Of a stretch of DNA of 64,000 nt, positions 9,692 through 19,317 are shown piece by piece. The notes beneath the pieces were generated by a model, which saw only the letters and a list, made by a program, of their open reading frames with translations, was not told the origin of the DNA and made no database searches. How positions within the stretch are numbered: the stretch's first letter is position 1; each line of letters opens with the position of its first letter. The stretch is from an uncultured Porphyromonadaceae bacterium. GTDB taxonomy: Bacteria; Bacteroidota; Bacteroidia; Bacteroidales; Muribaculaceae. The stretch spans positions 1 to 64,000 of the forward strand of contig UQLL01000006.1 in the NCBI GenBank assembly GCA_900541835.1. Reading direction: 5' to 3'. The position numbers and the translations under genes are program-made.

Positions 9692-12370
9692 TCAGCGGCC
9701 GGCATTGCGGACCATGTCGCGCATGGTCTGGTTGAAGACGTCCTGTCGCATCAGCTCCTCGAGGCTGAGGTGCATGCGGTAGCGCCAGTAGTGGCGGGAG
9801 ATGGCAGGGATGTTGATCTGCTCCTCGCGAGGGTCCTGGCGGCGCAGGCCGCCGTCGGTGCCGAGCCAGTCCTGCAGCGGCAGGATGCAGAGCATGGAGG
9901 GGGACTTAAGATTCAGGTCCACGATGGCCGAGCATATCCAGGGCTCGGCGTAGAAAGGCGCCTCGCCCTGCTGGCCGAGCACGTAGTTGTAGTAACGCTG
10001 GGCCACGGCGTGGTTCTCCTCCCACCAGCCGCGAATGCCGGGCATGTCGTGGGTGGAGGTGGTGCACACGGAGTAGTAGGGATAGTGCCAGGTGTCGCCG
10101 AACTCGGTTCGGGGGTCCTTGGGCATGCGCTGGATCTCGAGCGACAGAATCTCGAGGGTGCGCATCACGTATGGCACGCAGTCGGGAATCATGCCGAGGT
10201 CCTCGGCGCAGGTGAGCATGGAGGTGGAGTCGATCAGCGGGGGGAGCTTCCACATGGCCTTGTCCTGCCAGAAGTCGTTGTTGCGGCGGTAGAAGAAGTC
10301 GTTATAGAGGGCGTCGAAGCGCGACTTCTCATACTCGTTGAGGCGGCGGTACTGGTAGGTGAACTGGGCCGATATGCGGGGATGGTATGTGCCGCGCTTG
10401 TAGGGGTCTTCAATGAAGAGGACATCGTCGATGAGGCCGAGCAGGGCGTTGCAGAGGCGCTCGTTCTTCTCGTCGCGGGGCTGCGTGGCGAAAAAGTCGG
10501 CCACCTTGCGCTGTGTGCGCACGAAGTCGCGCAGGCGGTAGCGACCGTCTACGATAGGCTCCAGGAAGCGCTCCTTGGCCTCCTGCACGTAGGGGCCGAA
10601 GAAGTCGGTCAGCATCCACTCCATGATGAGCGGATTGGTGTGCAGGTCGACGTCGATCCAGAAATCGAAGTTGTTGCGCATCTCGTCGGGAGAGAATGGC
10701 AGCGCGGGATTGAAGATGCCGAGCAGGCCGTGGATGGCGTCCATGGGAATCTGCCAGATGCGGAAGAAGCCGAGGATGTGGTCGATGCGATATGCGTCGA
10801 AGTACTCTGACATCTTGCGGAAGCGGGCCTTCCACCAGGCGAACCCGTCGCGGGACATCTCGTCCCAGTTATATGTGGGGAATCCCCAGTTCTGTCCCAT
10901 TGTGGAGAAGGCGTCGGGGGGCGCTCCGGCCTGGCAGTCGAGATTGAACAGGCGCGGGTCCTTCCAGGCGTCTACGCTGGTGCGGCTGATGCCGATGGGT
11001 ATGTCGCCCTTCAGTGCCACGCCCTTGGAGTGGGCGTAGTCGCGGGCGCGCCGCAGCTGACGGTCGAGGTAGTACTGCACGAAGTAGACGAAGGATATGT
11101 CGTCGTCGTGCTGTGCGCAGTAGCGGTTGACGCGGTCGCGGTCGTAGACGGCCATCTCGCCCCACTTCGACATGTCGGGGGTGCCGAACTGATCGCGCAG
11201 GCAGCAGAAAGCGGCATAGGGACGCAGCCATTCTATGTTGCGGTCGATGAAGTCCTTGTAGGCCTTGCTGCGGAAGACGGTGGACTTCTTCTCGGGATAG
11301 ATTTCGCGCATGAAGTCCATCTTGCCCTTGGAGACGCGCTCGTAGTCAACCTCCTTGAGGGCGTTGAGCTCGCGGCCGAGCGCCTCGTAGTGCTTCTGGC
11401 GGGCCGGCTTGCGAAGCCTGCCGACGTCCGCGAGGTTGAGGTAGAGGGGATGGAGGGCGAAGGTAGAGTTGGCGTTGTAGGGGTATGAGTCGGTCCAGGT
11501 GCCGGTCATGGTGGTGTCGTTGACGGGCAGGAGCTGGAGGACCTTCTGGCCGGTGAGGGCGCACCAGTCGACCATGGGCATGAGGTCGAGGAAGTCGCCG
11601 ACGCCGAAGTCGTGTTCCGTGCGGATGGAAAAGACGGGTATGGCGGTGCCGGCGGCCTTCCAGTCATAGCGGGGATTGGCCAGGCGCAAGCCGTCTACGG
11701 TGGTGACGGCGTCGGCGGCCGGGGCGGGGATGTTGAGCACGCGGTTGGAACAGTTCTCCCAGGCGGAAATGCGGCCTGTCACCTTGTTGCGTATGAAGAA
11801 CTTGTACTCGAAGGGGATAGGCAGTGCGGCGGCAGGGAAAGCGACCTGCCAGAGGGGGTATTCAGCGTCGCTCATGGGCAGGGCCTTGGCGGTGTCCCAG
11901 GCGCCGAGGGCGATGGGTGCTCCGGCCAGGCATACCTCCTCGTCAGGTTCAACCATGGGGGCGTATACCTTAATCACCATCTCGCCGGCGGCGAGTGCGG
12001 GCAGGGGCTTGCGGTCGGCGCGGGCGAGCATGCTCTCGGTGAAGCAGGAGGAGTAGAAGGGCTTGTCGGCGGGTTGGTCGCACCAGGCGTCGCACCGGGT
12101 GTACTTCTGCACCCTGGCGACCTGGCGGAAGATGTGGGGGCTTCCCCACTCGAAGCGCCAGGCCTGGTGGTCGGCCTTGACGACGTAGCGGTAGGTGAAG
12201 GACTTTATGCGTGCGGGGACATCGACGGTGACGCGCCAGGTATTGGCGTCGGCCATCTCCATAGGCAGGGCCTTGACGGGGTCGTTGGCGCCCAGCTCGG
12301 CGATGTCGCCGTACAGGTGCAGCGATTCGCCCCAATTGGTGCGGTAGCTGACTGTGAACGTTATTTTCAT
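9692..12370 (-). CDS. malQ: 4-alpha-glucanotransferase, DPE2-like with two CBM20 domains
   Basis: Transfers glucosyl or maltosyl units between alpha-1,4-glucans (amylomaltase). The 892 residues are much longer than E. coli MalQ because two starch-binding CBM20-like modules precede the GH77 barrel (roughly residues 1-105 and 125-230), as in plant DPE2. GH77 catalytic elements are visible: YRIDHILGFF (nucleophile Asp, near 525), TCAEDLG (acid/base Glu) and STHDMPGIRGWW. It is a single leftward gene, convergent with the Dabb gene and divergent from ruvX. It is likely used in glycogen or maltodextrin metabolism. Confidence 0.94.
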   Translation of the reverse strand: MKITFTVSYRTNWGESLHLYGDIAELGANDPVKALPMEMADANTWRVTVDVPARIKSFTYRYVVKADHQAWRFEWGSPHIFRQVARVQKYTRCDAWCDQPADKPFYSSCFTESMLARADRKPLPALAAGEMVIKVYAPMVEPDEEVCLAGAPIALGAWDTAKALPMSDAEYPLWQVAFPAAALPIPFEYKFFIRNKVTGRISAWENCSNRVLNIPAPAADAVTTVDGLRLANPRYDWKAAGTAIPVFSIRTEHDFGVGDFLDLMPMVDWCALTGQKVLQLLPVNDTTMTGTWTDSYPYNANSTFALHPLYLNLADVGRLRKPARQKHYEALGRELNALKEVDYERVSKGKMDFMREIYPEKKSTVFRSKAYKDFIDRNIEWLRPYAAFCCLRDQFGTPDMSKWGEMAVYDRDRVNRYCAQHDDDISFVYFVQYYLDRQLRRARDYAHSKGVALKGDIPIGISRTSVDAWKDPRLFNLDCQAGAPPDAFSTMGQNWGFPTYNWDEMSRDGFAWWKARFRKMSEYFDAYRIDHILGFFRIWQIPMDAIHGLLGIFNPALPFSPDEMRNNFDFWIDVDLHTNPLIMEWMLTDFFGPYVQEAKERFLEPIVDGRYRLRDFVRTQRKVADFFATQPRDEKNERLCNALLGLIDDVLFIEDPYKRGTYHPRISAQFTYQYRRLNEYEKSRFDALYNDFFYRRNNDFWQDKAMWKLPPLIDSTSMLTCAEDLGMIPDCVPYVMRTLEILSLEIQRMPKDPRTEFGDTWHYPYYSVCTTSTHDMPGIRGWWEENHAVAQRYYNYVLGQQGEAPFYAEPWICSAIVDLNLKSPSMLCILPLQDWLGTDGGLRRQDPREEQINIPAISRHYWRYRMHLSLEELMRQDVFNQTMRDMVRNAGR

Positions 12371-12407
12371 TTATCGTGTAGTTTTATTTCCTGACATGTG
12401 AGTTGGC

Positions 12408-12432
12408 GGACGCACCAGGGTGCATCCCTACA
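12408..12432. repeat. REP-like palindrome
   Basis: GGACGCACCAGGGTGCATCC followed by CTACA, one substitution away from the copies at 6354 and 59738. It lies in the divergent spacer between malQ and ruvX. Confidence 0.75.
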
Positions 12433-12479
12433 TCATCGGCAAAGGTACACAAAAGGCGCGGGGTACGCAAATCTTTTTG

Positions 12480-12487
12480 TAACTTTG
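12480..12487 (+). promoter_or_regulatory. -7 box directly before ruvX
   Basis: TAACTTTG with only four bases (CAGC) before the ATG at 12492. Bacteroidota transcription normally starts 5-8 nt after this box, so the mRNA would begin at or next to the start codon. A clear -33 TTTG at 20 nt is not seen. Confidence 0.6.
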
Positions 12488-12491
12488 CAGC

Positions 12492-12908
12492 ATGGGAAGA
12501 ATTTTAGCCATAGACTACGGGCGCAAGCGGTGCGGGGTAGCCGTCACGGACGTGCTGCGCATCTCGGCGAACGGGCTGGAGACGGTGCCGACAGGCAAGC
12601 TGGAGGCTTTCCTGGCCGACTACTGCGGACGCGAGCAGGTGGACGAGATCGTGGTGGGCCTGCCCCGCCAGCTCAACGGCGAGGACTCCGAGAGCATGCG
12701 CTACATACGCCCCTTCATGGGTCGGCTGGCGCGGCTGCTGCCACAGATGAAGGTGACGATGTACGACGAGCGGTTCACGTCCACGCTGGCGCACCAGTCC
12801 ATGCTGCAGGCCGGGCTGAAACAGAGCATCCGCCGACAGAAGCCCCTGGCCGACAAGACGGCCGCGGTCATACTGCTGACGGACTACCTTGAATCGGTTA
12901 GAAAGTAA
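12492..12908 (+). CDS. ruvX: YqgF/RuvX family putative resolvase
   Basis: A 138-residue RNase H-fold protein, the normal size for YqgF. These essential proteins are implicated in rRNA 5' processing and annotated as Holliday junction resolvases. Visible elements: catalytic Asp in ILAIDYG near residue 7, VGLPRQLNG near 55 and DERFTS near 94. The start cannot be moved downstream because the first strand begins at residue 4, which makes the very short predicted leader believable. Peptide deformylase follows after about 145 nt with its own promoter. Confidence 0.93.
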   Translation: MGRILAIDYGRKRCGVAVTDVLRISANGLETVPTGKLEAFLADYCGREQVDEIVVGLPRQLNGEDSESMRYIRPFMGRLARLLPQMKVTMYDERFTSTLAHQSMLQAGLKQSIRRQKPLADKTAAVILLTDYLESVRK

Positions 12909-13002
12909 GTATTCTCATTCACAAAGCAAAAGACAGCAACAATACCCAATCCGCCAAGTCCAGTCGCATACAGTACTGCGGGAGGTCCCCTGAGAGCCCG
13001 TA

Positions 13003-13034
13003 TTTGGCCAACAGCGAATTAATTGTTAATTTTG
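13003..13034 (+). promoter_or_regulatory. def promoter
   Basis: TTTG at 13003-13006 and TAATTTTG at 13027-13034, separated by 20 nt, match the Bacteroidota consensus. The start codon is 20 nt downstream. Confidence 0.7.
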
Positions 13035-13053
13035 CACGATAATCAAGACAGAA

Positions 13054-13617
13054 ATGACATTACCAGTATACCTGTACGGTCACCCGGTACTCAGGCGCGA
13101 GACGGAGGAAATCACGGCCGAATACCCGGAGCTGCAGAAGCTCATCGCCGATATGTGGGAGACGATGTACCACAGCGAGGGAGTGGGCCTGGCCGCGCCG
13201 CAGATCGGCCGTTCCATCAGGCTCATCGTCATCGACGGCACACCGATAGCAGAGGACGACCCGACGTGCAAGGACTCGAAGATGGTGCTCGTCAACCCGG
13301 AGCTGGAAGTTATAGCGGACCGCGATCCGGTGAGCCGCGACGAGGGATGCCTGTCGCTGCCGGGCCTCAGCGAGGCCGTGAAACGCGTCGAGCACGTCCG
13401 CCTGCGCTGGCTCGACGAGAACTTCCAGCCCCACGAGCGGGAGTTCGAAGGATTCCTGAGCCGAATCATACAGCATGAGTACGACCACCTGGAGGGAAAG
13501 GTCTACATGGACCACGTCTCCCCCATCCGCCGCGCCCTGCTCAAGAGCAAGCTCTCCGCACTGGTCAAGGGCCGCGTCAAGTGCGCCTACAAAGTAGTGC
13601 CCGCACCAAAACGCTAA
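13054..13617 (+). CDS. def: peptide deformylase
   Basis: Removes the N-terminal formyl group from new proteins; a metal enzyme of the cytoplasm. The 187 residues show all three motifs: GVGLAAPQIG (about residue 46), EGCLSLPG (about 95, metal-binding Cys) and HEYDHLEG (about 141, two metal-binding His and the catalytic Glu). It starts a likely operon with ettA 51 nt downstream. Confidence 0.97.
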   Translation: MTLPVYLYGHPVLRRETEEITAEYPELQKLIADMWETMYHSEGVGLAAPQIGRSIRLIVIDGTPIAEDDPTCKDSKMVLVNPELEVIADRDPVSRDEGCLSLPGLSEAVKRVEHVRLRWLDENFQPHEREFEGFLSRIIQHEYDHLEGKVYMDHVSPIRRALLKSKLSALVKGRVKCAYKVVPAPKR

Positions 13618-13667
13618 TATTTTCTTCTCGACAACCGAATTTCGCAAGCATACCATAAGCAGTTGAT

Positions 13668-15353
13668 ATGGCTGACGACAAAAAGATAATATTCTCGATG
13701 GTGGGAGTGAGCAAGGTCATTCCCCCTCAGCGACAGATACTTAAGAACATATACCTGAGCTTCTTCTACGGTGCCAAGATCGGCATCATCGGCCTCAACG
13801 GCTCGGGCAAGTCCACGCTGCTCAAGATCATAGCCGGCCTCGACAAGAGCTACCAGGGCAATGTGGTCTTCTCGCCCGGCTACTCGGTCGGGTACCTGGA
13901 GCAGGACCCGAAGCTTGACCCGGACAAGACGGTCAGGGAGGTGGTGCAGGAGGGCGTCCAGCCCATCCTCGACCTCATCGCAGAGTTCGACAAGGTGAAC
14001 GAGGCCTTCGGCGACGAGGCCGTGCTCAACGACCCCGACAAGATGGAGGCGCTATGCAACCGCCAGGCCGAGCTCCAGGACCGCCTCGATGCCGCCGACG
14101 CCTGGAACATCGACAATAAGCTGGAGCGGGCCATGGACGCCCTGCGGTGTCCGCCCGACGACCAGAAGATTTCCACCCTCAGCGGAGGCGAGAGAAGGCG
14201 AGTGGCGCTGTGCCGCCTGCTGCTCCAGCAGCCCGACATCCTGCTGCTGGACGAGCCCACCAACCACCTCGACGCCGAGAGCATCGACTGGCTCGAGCAG
14301 CACCTGCAGCAGTACCCGGGCACAGTCATCGCCGTGACGCACGACCGTTACTTCCTCGACCACGTGGCCGGCTGGATTCTCGAGCTCGACCGCGGCGAGG
14401 GCATCCCTTGGAAGGGCAACTACTCCTCCTGGCTCGACCAGAAGACACAGCGCCTGGCACAGGAGGAGAAGCAGGCCAGCAAGCGGCGCAAGACCCTGGA
14501 GCGCGAGCTGGAATGGGTGCGCATGGCACCCAAGGCCCGCCACGCCAAGGGAAAGGCCCGTCTGGCAAGCTACGACCGACTGCTCAACCAGGACCAGAAG
14601 GAACGCGAGGAGAAGCTCGAGATCTTCATTCCCAACGGCCCGCGCCTGGGCAACAAGGTCATCGAGGTCAAGGACGTGGCCAAGGCTTTCGGTCCCAAGC
14701 TCCTATTCAGCGGCCTCAACTTCACTCTTCCGCCGGCCGGAATCGTCGGCGTCATCGGCCCGAACGGCGCCGGCAAGACCACCCTCTTCCGCCTCATCAT
14801 GGGCCTGGAGAAAGCCGACAAGGGCGACTTCGAGGTCGGCGAGACCGTCAAGGTCGCATACGTGGACCAGAACCACAAGGACCTGGCGCCCGACAAGTCG
14901 GTCTACGAGGTCATCAGCCAGGGCGTGGAGAGCTTCCGCATGGGAGGCCGCGACATGAACGCCCGCGCATACCTGGCACGCTTCAACTTCACCGGCGCCG
15001 ACCAGGAGAAGAAGATCGGCGTCCTCAGCGGCGGCGAGCGCAACCGCCTCCACCTGGCCATGGCACTCAAGGAGGAGGGCAACGTGCTACTGCTCGACGA
15101 ACCCACCAACGACATCGACGTCAACACCCTGCGCGCCCTCGAGGAGGGCCTGGAAAACTTCGCCGGATGCGCCGTAGTCATCAGCCACGACCGCTGGTTC
15201 CTCGACCGAATCGCCACGCACATCCTCGCCTTCGAGGGCGACAGCAAGGTCACCTACTACGAGGGCTCATACTCCGAGTACGAGGAGTTCCGCCGCAAGC
15301 GCGACGGCAAGGATGCCACCCCGCACCGCATCCGCTACCGCTCCCTAACTTAG
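13668..15353 (+). CDS. ettA: energy-dependent translational throttle protein EttA (ABC-F)
   Basis: A 561-residue ABC-F ATPase that binds the ribosomal E site and couples early elongation to the ATP/ADP ratio. Unlike the ABC-F at 7594, both halves are complete: Walker A GLNGSGKST and GPNGAGKTT, signatures LSGGERRRV and LSGGERNRL, and Walker [12 protein letters not shown] and [11 protein letters not shown]. Length and the basic inter-domain linker fit EttA. It lies between def and yicC in a rightward run. Confidence 0.94.
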   Translation: MADDKKIIFSMVGVSKVIPPQRQILKNIYLSFFYGAKIGIIGLNGSGKSTLLKIIAGLDKSYQGNVVFSPGYSVGYLEQDPKLDPDKTVREVVQEGVQPILDLIAEFDKVNEAFGDEAVLNDPDKMEALCNRQAELQDRLDAADAWNIDNKLERAMDALRCPPDDQKISTLSGGERRRVALCRLLLQQPDILLLDEPTNHLDAESIDWLEQHLQQYPGTVIAVTHDRYFLDHVAGWILELDRGEGIPWKGNYSSWLDQKTQRLAQEEKQASKRRKTLERELEWVRMAPKARHAKGKARLASYDRLLNQDQKEREEKLEIFIPNGPRLGNKVIEVKDVAKAFGPKLLFSGLNFTLPPAGIVGVIGPNGAGKTTLFRLIMGLEKADKGDFEVGETVKVAYVDQNHKDLAPDKSVYEVISQGVESFRMGGRDMNARAYLARFNFTGADQEKKIGVLSGGERNRLHLAMALKEEGNVLLLDEPTNDIDVNTLRALEEGLENFAGCAVVISHDRWFLDRIATHILAFEGDSKVTYYEGSYSEYEEFRRKRDGKDATPHRIRYRSLT

Positions 15354-15417
15354 AAATGTACGATGTACATTATCGCCTAACCCGTGGCTTTGCCTGTACA
15401 TTGTAAATTAATTCGCT

Positions 15418-16299
15418 ATGATATATTCCATGACGGGGTTCGGCCGCGCCGAAGCCTCTACCAGGAACAAGAAATTCACCGTCGAGCTGCGCACCCTCAA
15501 CTCCAAGCAGCTCGACCTCAGCATACGCGTGCCAAGCCTGTACCGCGAGCTGGAGGTAACACTCCGTCCACTGCTCGCTGCCGGGCTCCAGCGCGGCAAG
15601 GCCGAGTGCGGCGTCAGCGCCGAGAACAACGGCGCAGTGGCCGCCGCCGACCTCAACATACCCATCCTCAAGGCATATAAGTCGAAAGTGGAGCAGATGG
15701 CTGCAGAGCTGAACATAGCCGAGCCGCAGGACTGGTACGCCACCCTGCTGCGCCTGCCCGATACCCTCAAGCCCCAGCAGGCCGACGAGGCCGAGGCACA
15801 GGCCGAAGCCGGCGCCATCGCCACCGCCGCCGCACAGGCCCTCGAACGGCTCCAGGACTTCCGCCGACGCGAGGGCGCAAAGCTCGAAATCTTCTTCCGC
15901 TCCGCCGTGCAGGGAATCGGGGAACTGCTCGACCAGGCCGAGCCCCTGGAAAAGGAACGCGTACCACGCATAAAAGCCCGCCTGGAGGAGCAGCTGCAGC
16001 GCCTCACCACTCCCGAATACGACCACGAGCGCCTGGAGCAGGAGATGATTTTCTACTTGGAAAAGCTCGACGTCACCGAGGAAAAGACACGTCTGCGCGC
16101 CCACCTCGGCTACTTCCTCGAGACCATGGACCTGCCCGAACCTGGCCAGGGCAAGAAGCTCGGCTTCATCGCCCAGGAGATGGGCCGAGAAATCAACACC
16201 CTCGGCTCCAAGTCCAACCACGCCGGAATGCAGCGCCTGGTGGTTCGGATGAAGGACCTGCTGGAGCAAATCAAGGAACAGGTGCTCAATGTGCTCTGA
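15418..16299 (+). CDS. YicC/YloC family endoribonuclease
   Basis: A 293-residue protein with the family N-terminus MIYSMTGFGRAE and the conserved C-terminal DUF1732 block (QEMGREINTLGSKSN). YicC proteins are reported endoribonucleases. The stop overlaps the start of gmk by one base (TGATG), a coupling often seen for yicC-gmk in many bacteria. Confidence 0.93.
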   Translation: MIYSMTGFGRAEASTRNKKFTVELRTLNSKQLDLSIRVPSLYRELEVTLRPLLAAGLQRGKAECGVSAENNGAVAAADLNIPILKAYKSKVEQMAAELNIAEPQDWYATLLRLPDTLKPQQADEAEAQAEAGAIATAAAQALERLQDFRRREGAKLEIFFRSAVQGIGELLDQAEPLEKERVPRIKARLEEQLQRLTTPEYDHERLEQEMIFYLEKLDVTEEKTRLRAHLGYFLETMDLPEPGQGKKLGFIAQEMGREINTLGSKSNHAGMQRLVVRMKDLLEQIKEQVLNVL

Positions 16300-16871
16300 T
16301 GGAACGTAAAGGCAAGATCATAGTGCTGTCGGCACCGTCCGGCACCGGCAAGTCGACCATCATCCAGCGGCTCATGGAGATGCCCGAACTGCACCTGGGC
16401 TTCTCCATCTCCGCCACCTGCCGCGCCCCCAGAGGCCAGGAGCAGGACGGACGCGAGTACTACTTCCTCACCCAGGAGACGTTCGCCGCGTACGTGCGCC
16501 AGGGTCGCTTCGTGGAGTGGGAGGAGGTCTATCCCGGCTGCCGCTATGGCACCTTGCTGAGTGAGGTGGAGCGCGTCACCGGCTCCGGCCGCAACCTCAT
16601 CATGGACATCGACGTCAAGGGTGCCCTGAGCATCAAGCGCGTCTTCGGCGCCGAAGCCCTCTGCATCTTCATCGAGCCGCCGAGCCTCCAGGAACTCGAA
16701 CGCCGCCTGCGCGACCGCGCCACCGACACCGACGAGGTCATAGCCAGGCGCCTGGCAAAGGCCGAATACGAGCTCAGCTTCGCACCCCGCTTCGACGCCG
16801 TCGTAGTCAACGACTCCCTCGACCAGGCCGTCAGCCAGGCGCGACAATTGATAATCACCTTCTCGAAATGA
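16299..16871 (+). CDS. gmk: guanylate kinase
   Basis: Phosphorylates GMP to GDP with ATP. The 190 residues include the P-loop APSGTGKST at the start, the GMP-binding STCRAPRGQE/DGREYYF region and VDVKG-type DIDVKGALS. Translationally coupled to yicC (one-base overlap). nadD starts 68 nt after its stop. Confidence 0.96.
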   Translation: MERKGKIIVLSAPSGTGKSTIIQRLMEMPELHLGFSISATCRAPRGQEQDGREYYFLTQETFAAYVRQGRFVEWEEVYPGCRYGTLLSEVERVTGSGRNLIMDIDVKGALSIKRVFGAEALCIFIEPPSLQELERRLRDRATDTDEVIARRLAKAEYELSFAPRFDAVVVNDSLDQAVSQARQLIITFSK

Positions 16872-16939
16872 TGGTAGCGCCGCGCTAAAGTGGGCGCCAA
16901 TTGCAGAGTAATAGCTGATTGTGGCCGCAACTCTCGACT

Positions 16940-17521
16940 ATGACAGTAATTTTCCCCGGATCGTTCGACCCCGTGCACCGCGGCCACATCCGGCTGGCGG
17001 CGCACGTTGCGTCGTTGCCCGAAGTGAATGAGGTGTGGCTGCTCCCCTCGCGCCGCAACCCCCTCAAGGACCACGCCGTGCTTGCCGGAGACGCCGACCG
17101 CCTGGCCATGCTACGCCTCGCCACCGAGGACGTGGCCTCCCTGCACGTCAGCGACATCGAGCTGGGACTCCCCTACCCCTCCTATTCCATCACCACCCTG
17201 CGGGAGCTGAAGTGCCGCTTCCCGGACCGAGACTTCCGCATCCTCATCGGCTCCGACAACTGGCCCACCTTCCCCCACTGGCGACAGGCCGAGGCGATAC
17301 TGCGCGACTTCGGCCTGCTCATCTACCCCCGCCCCGGTTACGACATCTACGGCACCCTGCCGGAGAAGGTCAGCCTGCTCGACCACTCACCCCTCTTTCC
17401 ATACTCCTCCACCCAGGTACGCGAAAAGGTGGCCTGCGGAGATGACCTCACCCAAATCCTCGACCCCAGAGTCGCCCGATACATCGCCGACCATAAACTT
17501 TACCGCAATGAAACTGACTGA
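16940..17521 (+). CDS. nadD: nicotinate-nucleotide adenylyltransferase
   Basis: Adenylates nicotinate mononucleotide in NAD synthesis. The 193 residues start MTVIFPGSFDPVH, the family nucleotide-binding motif with HxGH in HRGH. PYSSTQVRE near residue 160 matches the C-terminal ISSTxIR motif. An upstream in-frame Met exists but would add residues before the conserved first strand, so 16940 is preferred. It overlaps the next gene by 14 nt. Confidence 0.95.
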   Translation: MTVIFPGSFDPVHRGHIRLAAHVASLPEVNEVWLLPSRRNPLKDHAVLAGDADRLAMLRLATEDVASLHVSDIELGLPYPSYSITTLRELKCRFPDRDFRILIGSDNWPTFPHWRQAEAILRDFGLLIYPRPGYDIYGTLPEKVSLLDHSPLFPYSSTQVREKVACGDDLTQILDPRVARYIADHKLYRNETD

Positions 17522-18287
17522 CGAAATGCCGCGCGGCGAAGACCTCGACATGAGCTACTTCACCCGCCGCCGCTCCATGCGCAACTTCCATCCGGAGCCC
17601 GTGGACGACGAACTCATCGGCACCATAGTGCGCCAGGCCATGAAGGCCCCCACCACCGGCAACATGCAGCTCTACTCCGTAGTGGCCACGCGCCGCCCGG
17701 AGAGCAAGAAGGCCCTAAGCGAACTGCACTTCAACCAGCCGGCCACCGGCGCACCCGTGCTGCTGACCATCTGCGCCGACTTCCACCGCTTCGCCCGCTG
17801 GTGCGCCGTCAGCGGCACCAAGCCCGGCTTCGGCAACCTCCAGGGCTTCCTCTACGGCCTCTTCGACGCCACCATCCTGACACAGCAGATCTCCACCATC
17901 GCCGAACTGCACGGCCTGGGCACATGCATCCTCGGCACCACCGCATTCAACGCCCCCGAGATTGCCGACCTGCTGCAGCTCCCGTCCGGCGTCGTGCCCC
18001 TGCTGACACTGGCCGTCGGAGTGCCAGACGGCGACGGCGAACCCACAGAACGCCTGCCCCTCGACGGCGTCCTCCACTGGGAGAAATACGCCGACCCCAC
18101 CGACGCCGAAATCGCCGAGATATACTCCGTCAAGGACGACTTCGCACCCAACCGCCAGTACGTGACCGAGAACCATAAGCCCTCCCTGGCGCACGTCTTC
18201 ACCGAAGTCCGCTACCCCGAGGCCATGAACTCCGAGTTCTCCGCCAAGCTCGACACATGGCTCCGTGCCCAGGGCATCAACCTCTGA
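17508..18287 (+). CDS. nitroreductase family oxidoreductase
   Basis: A 259-residue FMN-dependent nitroreductase-fold protein: FTRRRSMRNFHPEPV near residue 17 is the N-terminal phosphate-binding Arg motif, APTTGNMQ follows near 50, and GLGTCILGT near 140 is the second FMN region. The substrate is unknown. MKLTDEMP is chosen as start because a frame opening earlier runs deep into nadD. It is the last gene of the rightward block and is followed by a terminator. Confidence 0.9.
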   Translation: MKLTDEMPRGEDLDMSYFTRRRSMRNFHPEPVDDELIGTIVRQAMKAPTTGNMQLYSVVATRRPESKKALSELHFNQPATGAPVLLTICADFHRFARWCAVSGTKPGFGNLQGFLYGLFDATILTQQISTIAELHGLGTCILGTTAFNAPEIADLLQLPSGVVPLLTLAVGVPDGDGEPTERLPLDGVLHWEKYADPTDAEIAEIYSVKDDFAPNRQYVTENHKPSLAHVFTEVRYPEAMNSEFSAKLDTWLRAQGINL

Positions 18288-18303
18288 CACGACATCAGAA
18301 CCC

Positions 18304-18324
18304 GTTCAACAAAATTTGTCGAAC
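18304..18324. repeat. short palindrome around AACAAAATTTGT
   Basis: GTTC/GAAC arms enclose ACAAA/TTTGT. A closely similar palindrome, with longer GC arms, is at 49341-49375. Both follow the last gene of a transcription unit. Confidence 0.5.
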
Positions 18325-18338
18325 AGAATCTTAAGTTA

Positions 18339-18380
18339 CATCCCGCAAGACATGGCATATCTTGCGGGATGGGTCTTTTT
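18339..18380 (+). terminator. terminator after the nitroreductase gene
   Basis: CATCCCGCAAGA (18339-18350) pairs perfectly with 18360-18371, loop of 9 nt, followed by GGTCTTTTT. Ends the rightward operon before the convergent AraC gene. Confidence 0.88.
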
Positions 18381-18382
18381 AT

Positions 18383-19267
18383 TTATTCAGGGGTGTTGCG
18401 GTACTGCTTGGGCGTCATGCCCGTGGCGTTCTTGAAGAACTTGGCGAAGAAGCTCTGCGAGGGGAAGTTGAGATGACTGGAGATCTGGCCCATGTTCAGG
18501 GCCGATGACTTGAGCATGACCTTGGCTTCGAGCAGAATGTAGTTGCGAATCCAATCGGCGGCGGTGAATTCGGTGTTCTGCTTGAGGATCCGCGACAGGT
18601 GCTTGGGTGTCACGCCGAGCTGGCGGGCGTAGAAATCTATCTGGCGCTGCTCCCTGAAGTTCTGCTGTACCAGCATCAGGAAGCGGGCGACAAGGGGATT
18701 GCGGCGGCAGGTGGAGCGAAGCATCTGCTGCGCGGCGTCGTCGCGGTAACAGATGTGGGCGATGCTGAAGTAGAATGCCAGTGTGGCGTGATAGAAGACT
18801 TGCAGGCGATAGGGGTTCTCCTCGTCGCCGCCCAGGCGCTCCAGCTCCTCATAGAAGCCGGAGAAGGAACGCACACACGAGGCGGGAATGGGAGTGACGG
18901 GGTCCAGATGGGTGACGGGCGACGCACCGGCGTCGTGAAGCGCCAGCAGCAGGTTGTCATGCACCTTGGCGCTCATGACCACGAAAGATGCGTCGAAGTC
19001 GTCGGTGACGCGGCGCAGGCGCATGACGTCGCCGGACTTGATGTGCACGATGCACGGGGCGTTGACTTTGACGTTGAGTAGATTGACTTCCGCCTCGGCC
19101 GAGCCCTTGCGTACGTACACGGACACGGCGTTGGTGAACTTGACGGCTTCGGTCACAGGTCGAAGCAATTGTGAATTCAGGCACGTATAGACCCAAAAGT
19201 CCACTTCGAGTATCTGCTCAATTTTCCTGGGCAGCTCGATGCTGTAGGTTAACGTATTTTGACTCAT
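18383..19267 (-). CDS. AraC family transcriptional regulator
   Basis: A 294-residue protein with a variable N-terminal sensor-like domain and a C-terminal AraC helix-turn-helix pair (from about residue 195: QIDFYARQLGVTPKHLSRILK, then SFFAKFFKNATGMTPKQYR). The N-terminal part has the cupin-like strand pattern seen in effector-binding AraC proteins; the ligand is unknown. It lies 50 nt behind mutL on the same strand. A possible target is the convergent nitroreductase, but no operator is visible. Confidence 0.9.
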   Translation of the reverse strand: MSQNTLTYSIELPRKIEQILEVDFWVYTCLNSQLLRPVTEAVKFTNAVSVYVRKGSAEAEVNLLNVKVNAPCIVHIKSGDVMRLRRVTDDFDASFVVMSAKVHDNLLLALHDAGASPVTHLDPVTPIPASCVRSFSGFYEELERLGGDEENPYRLQVFYHATLAFYFSIAHICYRDDAAQQMLRSTCRRNPLVARFLMLVQQNFREQRQIDFYARQLGVTPKHLSRILKQNTEFTAADWIRNYILLEAKVMLKSSALNMGQISSHLNFPSQSFFAKFFKNATGMTPKQYRNTPE

Positions 19268-19317
19268 CTCAGAAAAACAGATTGATATGTTGGATTGAAC
19301 TTGGTATTCTTGTGCGC